From Bacillota bacterium (GTDB taxonomy: Bacteria > Bacillota > UBA4882 > UBA8346): a stretch of DNA of 64,000 nucleotides. Of this stretch, positions 35,021-44,649 are shown in pieces. Positions within the stretch are counted from its first letter, which is position 1. Each line of letters starts with the position of its first letter. The notes beneath the pieces were generated by a model, which made no database searches, was not told the origin of the DNA, and was given only the letters and a program-made list of their open reading frames with translations. The translations under genes and the position numbers were made by a program. The stretch is from the NCBI GenBank assembly GCA_023415835.1, contig JAEZJK010000122.1:33886-97885 (forward strand), written 5' to 3'.

Positions 35021-35593
35021 TTACCAATTCTCACCTAGCAGTTCGAAATGAGCGCGGGGATGGGCGCAAGCCGGGCATACATCCGGAGCCTCGGTCCCTT
35101 CATGAAGATATCCGCAATTTCTGCAACGCCATACGGCCTTTTGTTCCCGTTTGAAGACTTTACCCGTTTCTATATTCGATTTTAAATCCAGGTAACGCTT
35201 TTCATGCTGTTTCTCAGCTACGGCGATTGCTTCAAACACTTTAGCGATGTTTTCAAACCCTTCTTCCCTCGCTATTTTGGCATATTCGGGATACATCACA
35301 TCCCATTCGTGATGCTCACCACTAGCCGCTTCATTCAGGTTTTCGATGGTAGTTCCAATAACCCCTGCCGGAAAAGAAGCTCGAATTTCGACTTCTCCTC
35401 CCTCAAGGAATTTGAAAAGGCGTTTAGCATGTTCTTTTTCTTGATTAGCAGTCTCCTCAAAAATATCGGCAATCTGGACGAACCCTTCTTGTTTGGCCTT
35501 ACTGGCAAAATAGGTATACCTATTTCTGGCCTGTGACTCACCTGCAAAGGCGGTCAAAATGTTTTTTTCAGTTCTGGTTCCTTTTAAACTCAA
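35021..35593 (-). CDS. rbr: rubrerythrin
   Basis: Non-haem peroxidase that reduces H2O2. The N-terminal ferritin-like di-iron domain carries AGESQARNRY, EKEHAKRLF, GEHHEW and EKQHEKRY. The C-terminal rubredoxin domain has CRNCGYLHEG and CPACAHPRAHFELL with both C-x2-C pairs. The start is TTG at 35593 after AAGGAGG. Together with dfx it removes superoxide and its product peroxide. Confidence 0.96.
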   Translation of the reverse strand: MSLKGTRTEKNILTAFAGESQARNRYTYFASKAKQEGFVQIADIFEETANQEKEHAKRLFKFLEGGEVEIRASFPAGVIGTTIENLNEAASGEHHEWDVMYPEYAKIAREEGFENIAKVFEAIAVAEKQHEKRYLDLKSNIETGKVFKREQKAVWRCRNCGYLHEGTEAPDVCPACAHPRAHFELLGENW

Positions 35594-35703
35594 AATAATT
35601 CCTCCTTATGTTTCATATTTAATTCAAATGGCATTTATTTAAGAACCATTTTTAATATTAAATATTATTTACAGTTAACCTTATTAACCAATGCCTAAAA
35701 ATA

Positions 35704-36243
35704 TTAAACTTCATCTTTATCACGGCCAGTTAATTCCCGGTAACGACGGTTGCCAATACAATCAAGGTCATGGTTCCAACCGCATTTTAGGCATATTTCG
35801 TCAACCTGTTCGGGTTTTTCCAAAGCGGTTTTTAAGAAACTTATCACACCACGTTCCAACTCCATCAGGCTTTCCAGCGGCATCCGCCGAAAAATTGATG
35901 AAAAATATTCGGCTTCCAAAGAACAGGCTCTTTCAAGTAATTTTTGCCCCGCTTCGGTAAGTTTAATCTTTAATACCCGGCGGTCTTCAGGGTCTTCTTC
36001 CCTGGTTAGCAGGCGTTTTTTGACCAATCTATCAATTAACTTGGCGGCTGCGGCATCGCTAACTCCCAAACCATCGGCGATCATTCCAACCGAAGGTTCC
36101 GGGTGCAAATGGGCAAAACGGATACAGGAAAGCTGCACCTGGGTTAAATCTTCGTTAGTTAATTGATCAAGGGCCGGTTTAAAAACTCGAGACATAACCG
36201 CTTGGCAAAAAAGGCGGACTGTCCGTTGAAATTTTTCATCCAT
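35704..36243 (-). CDS. MarR family regulator with C-terminal cysteine pair
   Basis: A winged-helix core lies in residues 25-130 (SVGMIADGLGVSDAAAAKLIDRLVKKRLLTREEDPEDRRV, here split as the helix-turn-helix and wing). The C-terminal extension has ICLKCGWNHDLDCIG, two to three cysteines that may sense redox state or metal. It lies upstream of rubrerythrin on the same strand, so it may regulate the oxidative stress pair; this is inference from position. AAAGGGA lies 12 bases before the ATG. Confidence 0.87.
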   Translation of the reverse strand: MDEKFQRTVRLFCQAVMSRVFKPALDQLTNEDLTQVQLSCIRFAHLHPEPSVGMIADGLGVSDAAAAKLIDRLVKKRLLTREEDPEDRRVLKIKLTEAGQKLLERACSLEAEYFSSIFRRMPLESLMELERGVISFLKTALEKPEQVDEICLKCGWNHDLDCIGNRRYRELTGRDKDEV

Positions 36244-36347
36244 CGATCTTATTTATCCCTTTCAAAAACCTATATAAATTTTAACATTGTTAATTAATCA
36301 TTGTCAATAATTTTTTGAGCTTTTAATTTGATATCTTGAATTTCCCC

Positions 36348-37622
36348 CTATTCCTTAGGCAGATATGCCACCCGGATATAATTCTGAAAATATTTAGCGG
36401 CTGCATTTTTAATATCAGTGTTGGTTACTTGTTCCAACTTCACCCATAAGTTTTGATCATAGACTAATTGTGTTTCTAGAAAATAACTTAAAGCGTTGAC
36501 CGTAGCCAATCCCTTTCCGTCCGCTTGTTCAATGGAACTTCGAGTCTTCATCGCATTAATCACCGCAGTGATCTCTGCCGGTTCTAGCCCTGCTTCAATT
36601 ATCTTTTTTAAGGCCGCAACTGTCCTTTTTTCAACCTGATCCAGCAGTTGAGGTTCGGTCATTGTTAAAAAAGCGATATTAGGCGCGTTGGGCTTTTCAA
36701 GATAATTGTAATAGGAAAAACCAGCGTAGATCAACCCTTCTTTTACCCTTAGCTCCTCGAAATAATGCTGATATTCCTCTAAATAATAAGCGATAATTTT
36801 AAAGGCCGGAAATTCCGGGTCTTTCATCCGTGGTGCCGGATATCCAATGCTGATGGAGGCCACTCTTCCATTAAGATCCAGTTCTTTTAATTGGCTTACC
36901 TTACTCACAATCACTGGTTTCACTATTAAGCGATTATCAATGGTTCCGCTGGGCATCTTACTAAAGAATTTTTCTAAATACTTGACACTTTCCTTAAACC
37001 CCCCCGATATAGAAAGAATTGCATTTCCGGGCTGATAAGTTAAGCGGTGCCACTTGAAAACATCATTTCCGGTAATGCTTTTGAATGAGGTGGAGTCTAA
37101 ACCGTTATTATACGGGTGATCTTTACCATAAAACTCTCGATTGAAATCAAAATATGCCTTAGCAATAGATGAAGTCGCTTTTAAGTCAGTGCTGATTAGA
37201 TTTTGAAGATCGGACGCAAAATCATAATCATAGAGTGGATACATCAGTAAATCCTTGATCACTTTTAAAGCGGATTTCAAATGCCGTGGGGAAGTTAAGA
37301 TTTTTATCATTGTATAATCGGGATTTGTTTCAACATTTGCCTCAACCCAGCCCGATTTTACCCGGTAGTAATGTAGTACCCCGCTAACAAACTGATTTAC
37401 CAAAATCGCGGTGCCCTTTTTTTGATCCAATCCACTGCCCGATTTGAGTAAGAGCGTCACCTCAACCAGGTTGGATTCGGTTTTTTGAGAAAATATAGCC
37501 ATCCCACTTACGGTGATCCTTTCAATACGGGGGAACCCTGTGAATCCTGTTTCTGCCTGGGCCGGTTCGAACCCAGAGATTGCCAATAATAAGCCCAGCA
37601 ATAAAATACCTTTTTTAAACAC
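36348..37622 (-). CDS. M16 peptidase-like protein without zinc motif
   Basis: The protein has M16 fold features (GFKESVKYLEKFFSKMP, YHRLTYQPGNAILSISG-like block, RVKEGLIYAGFSYY) but no HxxEH, so it is the inactive partner of the next gene's product. It has a signal peptide (FKKGILLLGLLLAISGFEPAQA). The start is the GTG at 37622, one base past the preceding stop, with GGAGGG 8 bases upstream. Active/inactive M16 pairs form heterodimeric proteases. Confidence 0.88.
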   Translation of the reverse strand: MFKKGILLLGLLLAISGFEPAQAETGFTGFPRIERITVSGMAIFSQKTESNLVEVTLLLKSGSGLDQKKGTAILVNQFVSGVLHYYRVKSGWVEANVETNPDYTMIKILTSPRHLKSALKVIKDLLMYPLYDYDFASDLQNLISTDLKATSSIAKAYFDFNREFYGKDHPYNNGLDSTSFKSITGNDVFKWHRLTYQPGNAILSISGGFKESVKYLEKFFSKMPSGTIDNRLIVKPVIVSKVSQLKELDLNGRVASISIGYPAPRMKDPEFPAFKIIAYYLEEYQHYFEELRVKEGLIYAGFSYYNYLEKPNAPNIAFLTMTEPQLLDQVEKRTVAALKKIIEAGLEPAEITAVINAMKTRSSIEQADGKGLATVNALSYFLETQLVYDQNLWVKLEQVTNTDIKNAAAKYFQNYIRVAYLPKE

Positions 37623-37623
37623 T

Positions 37624-38916
37624 CTATTTTCCCTCCGTTTCTGTATCATTCACTAAAATCCAGGTTTTAGGAGGTTTTTTGAAATAACGATCCAGCACTC
37701 GCTCCAGATCCTTTACGGAGAGTTTTTTCAGTACCGGTAAATCGTCAACCGTTATATTGTCGGGATTGAAACGTTGAACCTCATATTCAACTGCTTCTAC
37801 CGCTGAGTTGGCGGTTGATACTTGTTCCAATTCGACCAATTCGATGAAATTGGCTAATTGTTCCTTAAAATCACCCTTTTTGAACTGGCGAAAAAAACTT
37901 AACATACGGGCCTTTTCCTCTGCTAAATCTTGCTCGTTAAATTTTTGATCCCTTTCCAAATAATAAATAACGAAAAAATCTTTGTTTCCCAGTGTTCTTG
38001 AGAAGGTATAATAAAATTTGTATTCGTTATTTTGATAATCAATCCGGTGGTTAAACCCATAACTATAATTCAGCAGCTTCAGGATCATTCGATCCGCTTC
38101 CGACAACCCTTCCATCTCATAACCCATTAACAGTTGATAATGATAAGGATAAATATTACGGTTTTCAATAATATCCCGGTCGGGTAAGCTGAACTCAATC
38201 AAGGTTTCTTTGGGGACATCCCTGCTCCCAAAACCATTGGAAACTTGTTCCAATTGTTTGATTACGGATTCGGGGTTAAAGTCCCCGGCCAAGATATATG
38301 TGGCATTTTGAGGTTGATAATAATTTTGATGAAATTCCTGTAGGTCGAGAGCCGAGATCCCGGCTACCGTTTCCTTGGTATAATTAATCTCAGGGTAAAA
38401 ATATTGAAAAATAGGATAATAAGGGATCCGCTCCGCATAATCCATATCAAGCTCATGGATGACGATCTTCCTTTCCAACGCTACCATTTCCTCGGAAAGG
38501 CCGGTCTTCCAGAGTGATCCGTTAAAAACTTTAAACGCAGCCTCGAAATTTTCCTTAGGGACAACGTAATTATAGGCAGTGGAGTCAAATGAAGTGAAGC
38601 CGTTAAAATACCCTCCCTTACGGGTAGTGACGGAAGCAATGGCTTCAAAATTATACCCCGCGCCGCCCCGGAAAACCAAGTGTTCCATCAAGTGCGCAAT
38701 TCCTTTGGTCTTTTCCTGATTCATCCCAATCGGGAATACCGAATATATTGAGACCAACGGTTCATTCTTTAAAATTTTATATTTTAGGGTAATGCCATTT
38801 TTTAAGGTAACTTTAGTGAACTCAAGTTTTTCTTCCGGCACCGCTTGAGCCGTAAATGGCGCCAAAATTAGGATTAGTAATATCCCAAAGCATATAATCC
38901 TCCGTTTTTCAGTCAC
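37624..38916 (-). CDS. secreted zinc peptidase, M16 family
   Basis: Signal peptide (FGILLILILAPFTAQA) followed by an M16 domain with the inverted zinc motif H75-L-M-E78-H79 in GIAHLMEHLVFRGG. Further family features are FNGFTSFDSTAYNYVVP and the distal glutamate in EEMVALERKIVIHELDMD. It would degrade peptides outside the cytoplasmic membrane together with the inactive partner downstream. The start is GTG with GGGGGAG upstream. It overlaps the upstream gene's stop by 8 bases, so the three genes form a tight operon. Confidence 0.93.
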   Translation of the reverse strand: MTEKRRIICFGILLILILAPFTAQAVPEEKLEFTKVTLKNGITLKYKILKNEPLVSIYSVFPIGMNQEKTKGIAHLMEHLVFRGGAGYNFEAIASVTTRKGGYFNGFTSFDSTAYNYVVPKENFEAAFKVFNGSLWKTGLSEEMVALERKIVIHELDMDYAERIPYYPIFQYFYPEINYTKETVAGISALDLQEFHQNYYQPQNATYILAGDFNPESVIKQLEQVSNGFGSRDVPKETLIEFSLPDRDIIENRNIYPYHYQLLMGYEMEGLSEADRMILKLLNYSYGFNHRIDYQNNEYKFYYTFSRTLGNKDFFVIYYLERDQKFNEQDLAEEKARMLSFFRQFKKGDFKEQLANFIELVELEQVSTANSAVEAVEYEVQRFNPDNITVDDLPVLKKLSVKDLERVLDRYFKKPPKTWILVNDTETEGK

Positions 38917-39727
38917 CGGCCTCTCCCCCTATCACTAGTTTTTGAGGGCAAATTTCCCAATCAACCCTTAGCTTTGCTTTTCCGCTCATAATTTTAATCC
39001 CTTTATTCCGGAGGATTGCCTCATCCTCATTGAAAAGGCCGTCATCATTATAATCAATAAAGATAGCATCTTCGGGGTCGTTATATTTCCCATTATTATT
39101 GCCGTCAACAATAGCAGCTAGTTTTACCGCCCCATCCTCGATCAACTCCGCCAAGAACCAAGTTCTAACAGCAACCGTTAAGTACGGTTTTTCTTCAATA
39201 AGCGCTCCGGGACGGTTAAGAAAACCGGAAACTGAAACTTCAATAATTTGACTCCGAACCGGGCCGGAGTTAAAGCTGACTTGAAGCCGGATCGGTTCGG
39301 GGCCGATCACCCAATATGTCTCCAAACCATACCATTCATTCAACAATACAATCCAAGGCTCATCTGCAAAACTCCCGTCGCCGTTGGTGTCGACGTAGAG
39401 CCGTTTCTCTTCGGCCCTGACATCGACGATTACCCCGAATTGCTGTGGCTTATCCCCTAACTCTATCACTCCGGTATAAGGGCGTTTCATCCCTAATTCT
39501 GGAAGATCCCTAAAACGCTCCTGATTTCCCAGTTCCAATTGTACTTTTTGCAAAGATTCCCGGTAATCGTCAGGATTTTTATATGCATAGGGAAGGTGGT
39601 TAGTGATTGGTTTCAAGCGATACTCACCGGGCTTAATTTCGCCCAATTCCGCCTTTGCAGCTAGGGCGATACCGGATAAAAACAAGGCTCCAACTAAGGG
39701 CCAAATGTACCTCCGATTTAGGGGCAT
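38909..39727 (-). CDS. secreted protein with EF-hand-like calcium loops
   Basis: A signal peptide (WPLVGALFLSGIALAAKA) precedes a beta-rich 250-residue protein. Two loops look like calcium sites: DTNGDGSFADE in the middle and DGNNNGKYNDPED with DYNDDGLFNEDE near the C-terminus. The family is not one I can name. As first gene of the operon with the two M16 peptidases, it could be a substrate, an inhibitor or a cell-surface cofactor. The ATG at 39727 is chosen; a GTG nine bases upstream is possible. Confidence 0.75.
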   Translation of the reverse strand: MPLNRRYIWPLVGALFLSGIALAAKAELGEIKPGEYRLKPITNHLPYAYKNPDDYRESLQKVQLELGNQERFRDLPELGMKRPYTGVIELGDKPQQFGVIVDVRAEEKRLYVDTNGDGSFADEPWIVLLNEWYGLETYWVIGPEPIRLQVSFNSGPVRSQIIEVSVSGFLNRPGALIEEKPYLTVAVRTWFLAELIEDGAVKLAAIVDGNNNGKYNDPEDAIFIDYNDDGLFNEDEAILRNKGIKIMSGKAKLRVDWEICPQKLVIGGEAGD

Positions 39728-39835
39728 CAAGGTCACATCCTTATTTTTACTTTAATCCAGAAACTTCAATATCTAATCTATTCAATAGCCTATTAGGTGT
39801 AGGTTAACTTTCATCCTGCAAGAAAGGATTTGAAT

Positions 39836-39990
39836 GAGTTAAAAGACAAAAGTCAAAAGTATAAAGTTTGAAAGTTGAAAGTCAAAATTATCAAATTGAG
39901 GCCATTTGGTTAAACCTTAGGCTTTTCCTTAGGTTTCAATTTCGAACTTTCAACATTGAACGTTGACCTTCTGACCTTAAATTAAAGCAG
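39836..39990. repeat. low-complexity mirrored repeats in a gene-free stretch
   Basis: The left part repeats AAAAGTCAAAAG and GTTTGAAAGTTGAAAGTC, and the right part answers with TTTCGAACTTTCAACATTGAACGTTGACC. The halves are imperfect reverse complements around AAACCTTAGG..CCTTAGGTTT. The whole stretch 39737-40236 holds no convincing gene. The style resembles the repeats at 1138-1260. Confidence 0.5.
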
Positions 39991-40236
39991 CGCAATCTAC
40001 TGAATCCCGGTTTATGATATTCCATAAATAATTGAAAAATCCCCTCCATTACGCTTGCTTTATTACGGGGAATTTAAGCTTAAAGTTGACAAAATGCACC
40101 TTAATACTTAATCTTTTTCCAAATTCGTGTTCCAACTAAAAATTCCTGCCGCTTTTCCCTTTTTATCCAGGTTGAGTTCGAACCGGGCCGTATAAACTTT
40201 TACCATCCGGCAAACAATGAACTAAGGTGATAAAAG

Positions 40237-40908
40237 ATGTTAATCTTGCCAGTCCGGACTATTATTCTTTACCTATTAGTTGTCTTGATCATTCGAATTA
40301 TGGGCAAACACCAAATTGGCCAACTCCAGCCTTTTGAACTTGTAATTACAATTATGATTTCAGAATTAGCAGCCGTTCCAATGCAGGATACCGACATTCC
40401 CTTACTCCACGGGATCATTCCTATTTTAACTTTGTTATTTATCCAGATCAGCCTCTCGCTGCTTTCTCTAAAAAGCGAAAAGGCTCGCCGTATAATTTGC
40501 GGCGGGCCGAGCATCTTGATTGAAAACGGTAAAATTAATCAACCGGAGTTAGCGCGGTTAAGATATAACTTAAATGACCTATTAGAGCAATTACGGCTCA
40601 AAAATATGCCCAATATTGCCGATGTCGAGTATGCTATTTTGGAAACCAGCGGCAAATTATCGATCATTCCCAAATCGCAAAAACGTCCCGTCAATCCGGA
40701 AGATTTGCACTTGGATACTCCGTATGAAGGCCTCCCGGTCACTTTAATCGTTGATGGCGCCCTCAAAGAAAAAAACTTAGCCAGTTTAAACCTTTCCCCG
40801 GAATGGCTCCGTGGCGAACTGAACAAATTCGGCCTTCAAACCTGGGAACAGGTCTTGCTGGCAAGTATGGACACATCCGGGCGCTTATACCTCCAACCAA
40901 AATCCTAA
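40237..40908 (+). CDS. DUF421 membrane protein (YetF-like)
   Basis: Three N-terminal membrane helices (LILPVRTIILYLLVVLIIRIMGK, with the conserved RIMGKHQIGQL) are followed by a cytosolic beta-rich domain with GGPSILIENGKI and NLNDLLEQLR, the DUF421 hallmark. In Bacillus such proteins (YetF, YrbG, YdfR) are expressed in spores or vegetative cells; their function is unclear. AAGGTG precedes the ATG. The downstream DUF4363 gene starts 16 bases later, a common pairing. Confidence 0.92.
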   Translation: MLILPVRTIILYLLVVLIIRIMGKHQIGQLQPFELVITIMISELAAVPMQDTDIPLLHGIIPILTLLFIQISLSLLSLKSEKARRIICGGPSILIENGKINQPELARLRYNLNDLLEQLRLKNMPNIADVEYAILETSGKLSIIPKSQKRPVNPEDLHLDTPYEGLPVTLIVDGALKEKNLASLNLSPEWLRGELNKFGLQTWEQVLLASMDTSGRLYLQPKS

Positions 40909-40924
40909 AAAGGTTTGATCAAAA

Positions 40925-41305
40925 ATGAAGGTTTGGATTATTTCCCTTTGTGGTTTGCTATCTTTTTTAGCCGCCGGCTATCTTGTCCAAACATACCTTG
41001 ACAAGTCCGCCGACCGCCTCAACCAAAAATTGGCCGCAGTAGAACCGGACCTAACAATCATGGATTGGGGCCAATCACTCCAAAAATTGAAATCCATCCA
41101 AAAAAACTGGGAAAAGACAAAACCATTTTGGGCAGTCTTAACTAACCATAAAGAAATGGACTTGATCGAAGAAGCCCTAATCAAAACGATTAGAGCCGTC
41201 TCCAGCAAGAGTTATGCGGACGCCCGGATTAACCTGGGCGTCCTCCGTGACTTTATTGACCACATCCCGGAAAGGGAACGGTTTTCAATAGTTAATGTGT
41301 TTTAA
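40925..41305 (+). CDS. DUF4363 family protein
   Basis: One N-terminal membrane helix (VWIISLCGLLSFLAAGYLVQTYL) and an extracytoplasmic helical domain with DWGQSLQKLKSIQKNWEKTKPFW, a DUF4363 hallmark. It forms an operon with the DUF421 gene. Function is unknown. The last 14 bases overlap the 3' end of the convergent larA. Confidence 0.88.
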   Translation: MKVWIISLCGLLSFLAAGYLVQTYLDKSADRLNQKLAAVEPDLTIMDWGQSLQKLKSIQKNWEKTKPFWAVLTNHKEMDLIEEALIKTIRAVSSKSYADARINLGVLRDFIDHIPERERFSIVNVF

Positions 41306-42584
41306 ACTTACTCCGATCCGCCCACAAACCAATCGCCGGGTTACTGATGAAGAAAACTTCTTCGCCGTCCTCCAACTTATTGAAGCCATCTTTCAACCGT
41401 CCCGGATTATATTTTTGATAGGCCTCATTTAAGGGCATATATTTGAAGTTGACCCCTTCAACTTCTTCTCTAGTCAACTTCTCCACCGCATAGGTGATCG
41501 AGAACCGGCCGTCGGACGAACCATGAATCAAATGGGCGGCTGCGGAGAGATTATCCTGAAGATCCCGATTGGCCTTATATTGTTCTAAAACTTTCATTTT
41601 TCCTACATAGCCGTATTTCCGGATTAATTTGTCGATCCCTTCGTCTTCGCCGAACTTTTTCACTCCGGGAGCCAAAATGATTAGCTCTCCTTGATCGGCT
41701 ATAGCCATTCTAGTACGATAGACCGCTTTATTCCCCAGCCAAGTACTCTTGAATTCCCGCTCATCCAAGTAGACTATAACTTTTTTAAGAGGCCGATCCA
41801 AGAAGGTCAAATTTTTCTCCTGGCTTAATTTGACAGCTTCTTCAAATAGCTTGAGATTCCGGCCGCTGAATAAACCCTCAATCGTAACTTTCCCATCTGT
41901 GACGGTAGTAACCGTCAACACATACATCAAGGGGACATCTTGTAAAAAGTTCGTTTCCGCATAATTGAATACCTGACGGACAGGGTTATCCGCTTGGCCC
42001 ATAATCCGCTCCATTCCATAAACTGCTCCGAGCATATGTGATTTATTGATGGTATCTTTGCCGCCACAACCGACAAAGATGTTTTTATTGTAATTAGCCA
42101 TTCCGATTACTTCGTGAGGGACAACTTGGCCAATGGAGATAATCAGGTCATAAGATTTATCGAGGAGCCTTTTATTAACTTCAGCATTAATAGTATAGTC
42201 TATTAGACCCTCGGAAACTTTTTTGACGAACTCACCCGGGACTTCGCCGATTTTTACTACATCGTTCCGCCAGTTATGGGCGACGATGATGTTTAAAGGA
42301 ACCATATCGCCGAAAAACTCGCAGCATTCCGCTTCGGTCATCGGATCGTGGGTTCCTAAAGCCGGCATAATCTCCACCTGGCAAGTATCTTTTAGAATTT
42401 CATAATACATTGCAGTGATTTTACCGGCTCCGGAATGCATCCGGGTGAAGTCCGGCGGCAAGAGCAATACCTTTTTTAAACCCTTTTTTCGGTCACGAAT
42501 CGAGTCATCAAGCAATTTCCTTAGTTCCGTATCGGTTATGCCGGATTTTCCGGAAGCCTTTTGAATGATTTCTACCATTGTCAA
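41292..42584 (-). CDS. larA: LarA family nickel-pincer racemase/epimerase (DUF2088)
   Basis: LarA-type enzymes racemise or epimerise 2-hydroxy acids with a nickel-pincer nucleotide cofactor bound to a lysine. Catalytic elements are visible: LPPDFTRMHSGAG, THDPMTEAE (histidine), GQVVPHEVIG (histidine), NYNKNIFVG (cofactor lysine) and NKSHMLG (histidine). The substrate may not be lactate: the divergent neighbour uxaE suggests a sugar acid. AAGGAG precedes the ATG. The cofactor genes larB, larC and larE are not in the window. NikR is encoded 21 kb away. Confidence 0.88.
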   Translation of the reverse strand: MTMVEIIQKASGKSGITDTELRKLLDDSIRDRKKGLKKVLLLPPDFTRMHSGAGKITAMYYEILKDTCQVEIMPALGTHDPMTEAECCEFFGDMVPLNIIVAHNWRNDVVKIGEVPGEFVKKVSEGLIDYTINAEVNKRLLDKSYDLIISIGQVVPHEVIGMANYNKNIFVGCGGKDTINKSHMLGAVYGMERIMGQADNPVRQVFNYAETNFLQDVPLMYVLTVTTVTDGKVTIEGLFSGRNLKLFEEAVKLSQEKNLTFLDRPLKKVIVYLDEREFKSTWLGNKAVYRTRMAIADQGELIILAPGVKKFGEDEGIDKLIRKYGYVGKMKVLEQYKANRDLQDNLSAAAHLIHGSSDGRFSITYAVEKLTREEVEGVNFKYMPLNEAYQKYNPGRLKDGFNKLEDGEEVFFISNPAIGLWADRSKFKTH

Positions 42585-42687
42585 TTCTCCTTATCTTTAT
42601 GTTTATAATTCATTGTTTAAGTGTTTTTATAAAATTAATAATCAAAGCTAATTTAATTACTGTTTGCATTCGACTTTTGACTTTTTA

Positions 42688-42900
42688 TCAGACCATATTT
42701 TCTACCGCTTTAATCCATGCGTGTTTGGGATCGTCAGATGGGGTCAGAGTCCGGCCGCTATTTCCAGCCATCACCCATAGATAATATACTTGATAACCCA
42801 TTTGTTCTTGAAACCCATAATGCCTTTTCATATCGATTGTTATCCCCCGCCGGATACAACGTACAGTTAAACTTAAGCTAACCGCCACTTTCATATCCAT
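42688..42900 (-). CDS. possible small protein upstream of larA, 70 aa
   Basis: A 70-codon frame with ATG at 42900 runs toward larA. The product (starts MDMKVAVSLSLTVRC, contains YYLWVMAGNSGRTLTPSDDPKHAW) has a protein-like composition, but only a weak AGG precedes the start. I do not recognise it. The rest of 42585-43062 shows nothing else. Confidence 0.35.
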   Translation of the reverse strand: MDMKVAVSLSLTVRCIRRGITIDMKRHYGFQEQMGYQVYYLWVMAGNSGRTLTPSDDPKHAWIKAVENMV

Positions 42901-43062
42901 AACCTAATAGTAATAATTGTTTCCAAAGAAGTCAACTATCTTTTCCGGGTACACCAAATGATGTATATCTAGAGAATATTGACCAAATATATTCCTTGAA
43001 CAAGCTTAGATATGATGTTAAAATTATGAAAGAGTTTTCATTATAAGGAGGTTATTGGCGAT

Positions 43063-44595
43063 ATGAACGGGTGGAAGACTTTTTGCAGTAAGTTTCAAGT
43101 TGATCAGGTTAATATTGATCAATTAAAAGAACTGGCCAAGGCTAACTTCCAATCATATCAGGTTTATCCTGATTCACTCCAGACTACTGCCGGTTCCTTA
43201 TTTTTTATAGCCAAAGAAAATGGGGAAAAATTTCTTATCATCTTGAGCCAGGGAAATTTTCCGGCCAAATTCGACGGTTCTGAAGTCAGCCTGGAAGCCG
43301 GTAAGGCTAAAATTTGCCCCTTAACCAATCAAAACTGCGACGCCCTTCGCGAACTCTTTCCTTTTACTAAGCCTAAAAACCATCGGGGCATTCCAATTAC
43401 CATCGGCCTCGGCGACCGGTTGGGCCTGGCCTCTCCCGGCCATATCCGGTTGATCAAAGATTTACCGGTCTTCCCGATTCTGGCCCAACAATCCATTCGT
43501 GAACTAAACCTAACCGGCAGGACTTACCCGGATGTATTGGCCGCTGCTTCCTGGGCTGTTTTTCAGGAGGGTTATACCAAAGGTTTCGGGGCCGACGGCG
43601 ACCATTTGAAAACCGCCGAAGAAGTTAAAATGGCGCTGGACTGCGGTTTTACCATGATTACACTGGACTGTTCCGAACATATTGATAACCCTGTCGCCGC
43701 CCTTGCCGCGAGTGAGATCAACGACCGTTATCAAAAACTTCCCCAAGAGATTCGCGCCAAACTCGAAGCTAAATACCTGGGAAAAACCTTCGACTTTAAA
43801 GGTGTCCAACTAACCTTTGATCAGGCCGATTTCCAAAAGATTGTTTTGGTTTATTTGAAAGCCATTAATTATACGATCGGCCTTTACAATCAACTGATCA
43901 AAAATTACAGCCGCAAGATTGACTTTGAGATGTCTATCGATGAAACCCTCACCTCCACCTCGCCGGAGTCCCACTTTTTCGTAGCCGCGGAACTGATTGA
44001 CGCCGGAGTGGAAGTTACCAGTTTGGCGCCGCGTTTTTGCGGCGAATTCCAAAAGGGCATCGACTATATCGGCGATGAGCAACAATTCGCCAAAGAATTT
44101 AAGGCCCATGTTAAAATCGCGGAACATTTCGGCTATAAGATCAGCGTCCATTCCGGCAGCGATAAATTCGCCGTCTTTCCGGTCATCGGTAAGGAAACCG
44201 GAGGCAAATACCACCTCAAAACCGCCGGTACCAACTGGTTGGAGGCAGTCAGGGTGATTGCGGCCAAAAACCCCGCCCTCTACCGGCGGATGCACCAGTT
44301 CGCCCTGGAAAATCTGGGTGAAGCCCGAAAATATTATCATATCAGCGCCGATCCGGCCAAAATCCCGGACATCAGTAAGATGAGCGACGCCGAACTCCCC
44401 GGATTAATGGATTTGGTCGATTCCCGCCAAGTGCTTCATATTACTTACGGCTTGATTTTACTAGCCAAAAAACCGGACGGGGTTCCGACTTTCAGGAAAG
44501 AGATTTACGACACCCTTAACCAATTTGAGGCCGATTATTCCGCTTCTTTAGAACGGCATATCGGGAAACACCTGAAGTTGCTCGGGGTAATTTAA
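43063..44595 (+). CDS. uxaE: tagaturonate/fructuronate epimerase
   Basis: UxaE interconverts D-tagaturonate and D-fructuronate in hexuronate breakdown. The 510-residue protein matches that family: FTKPKNHRGIPITIGLGDRLGLASPGHIRL-type block near residue 105-135, ADGDHLKTAEEVKMALDCG, DCSEHIDNP and HSGSDKFAVFP with metal-type histidines. AAGGAGG precedes the ATG by 11 bases. It reads divergently from larA, suggesting a shared sugar-acid role. A strong terminator follows. Confidence 0.9.
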   Translation: MNGWKTFCSKFQVDQVNIDQLKELAKANFQSYQVYPDSLQTTAGSLFFIAKENGEKFLIILSQGNFPAKFDGSEVSLEAGKAKICPLTNQNCDALRELFPFTKPKNHRGIPITIGLGDRLGLASPGHIRLIKDLPVFPILAQQSIRELNLTGRTYPDVLAAASWAVFQEGYTKGFGADGDHLKTAEEVKMALDCGFTMITLDCSEHIDNPVAALAASEINDRYQKLPQEIRAKLEAKYLGKTFDFKGVQLTFDQADFQKIVLVYLKAINYTIGLYNQLIKNYSRKIDFEMSIDETLTSTSPESHFFVAAELIDAGVEVTSLAPRFCGEFQKGIDYIGDEQQFAKEFKAHVKIAEHFGYKISVHSGSDKFAVFPVIGKETGGKYHLKTAGTNWLEAVRVIAAKNPALYRRMHQFALENLGEARKYYHISADPAKIPDISKMSDAELPGLMDLVDSRQVLHITYGLILLAKKPDGVPTFRKEIYDTLNQFEADYSASLERHIGKHLKLLGVI

Positions 44596-44612
44596 TAAAT
44601 AAAAAAGAGGAA

Positions 44613-44645
44613 GGCCCGTTCGGTTAAAAACCGGGCGGGTCTTTT
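44613..44645 (+). terminator. terminator of uxaE
   Basis: A 13-bp stem (44613-44625 with 44629-44641, with two G-T pairs) around AAA is followed by TTTT. Confidence 0.9.
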
Positions 44646-44649
44646 GTAT

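Noticed and set aside
43810..44340. 176-residue ORF antisense to uxaE
   Set aside because: Shadow of uxaE codon usage; no ribosome site and no family resemblance.
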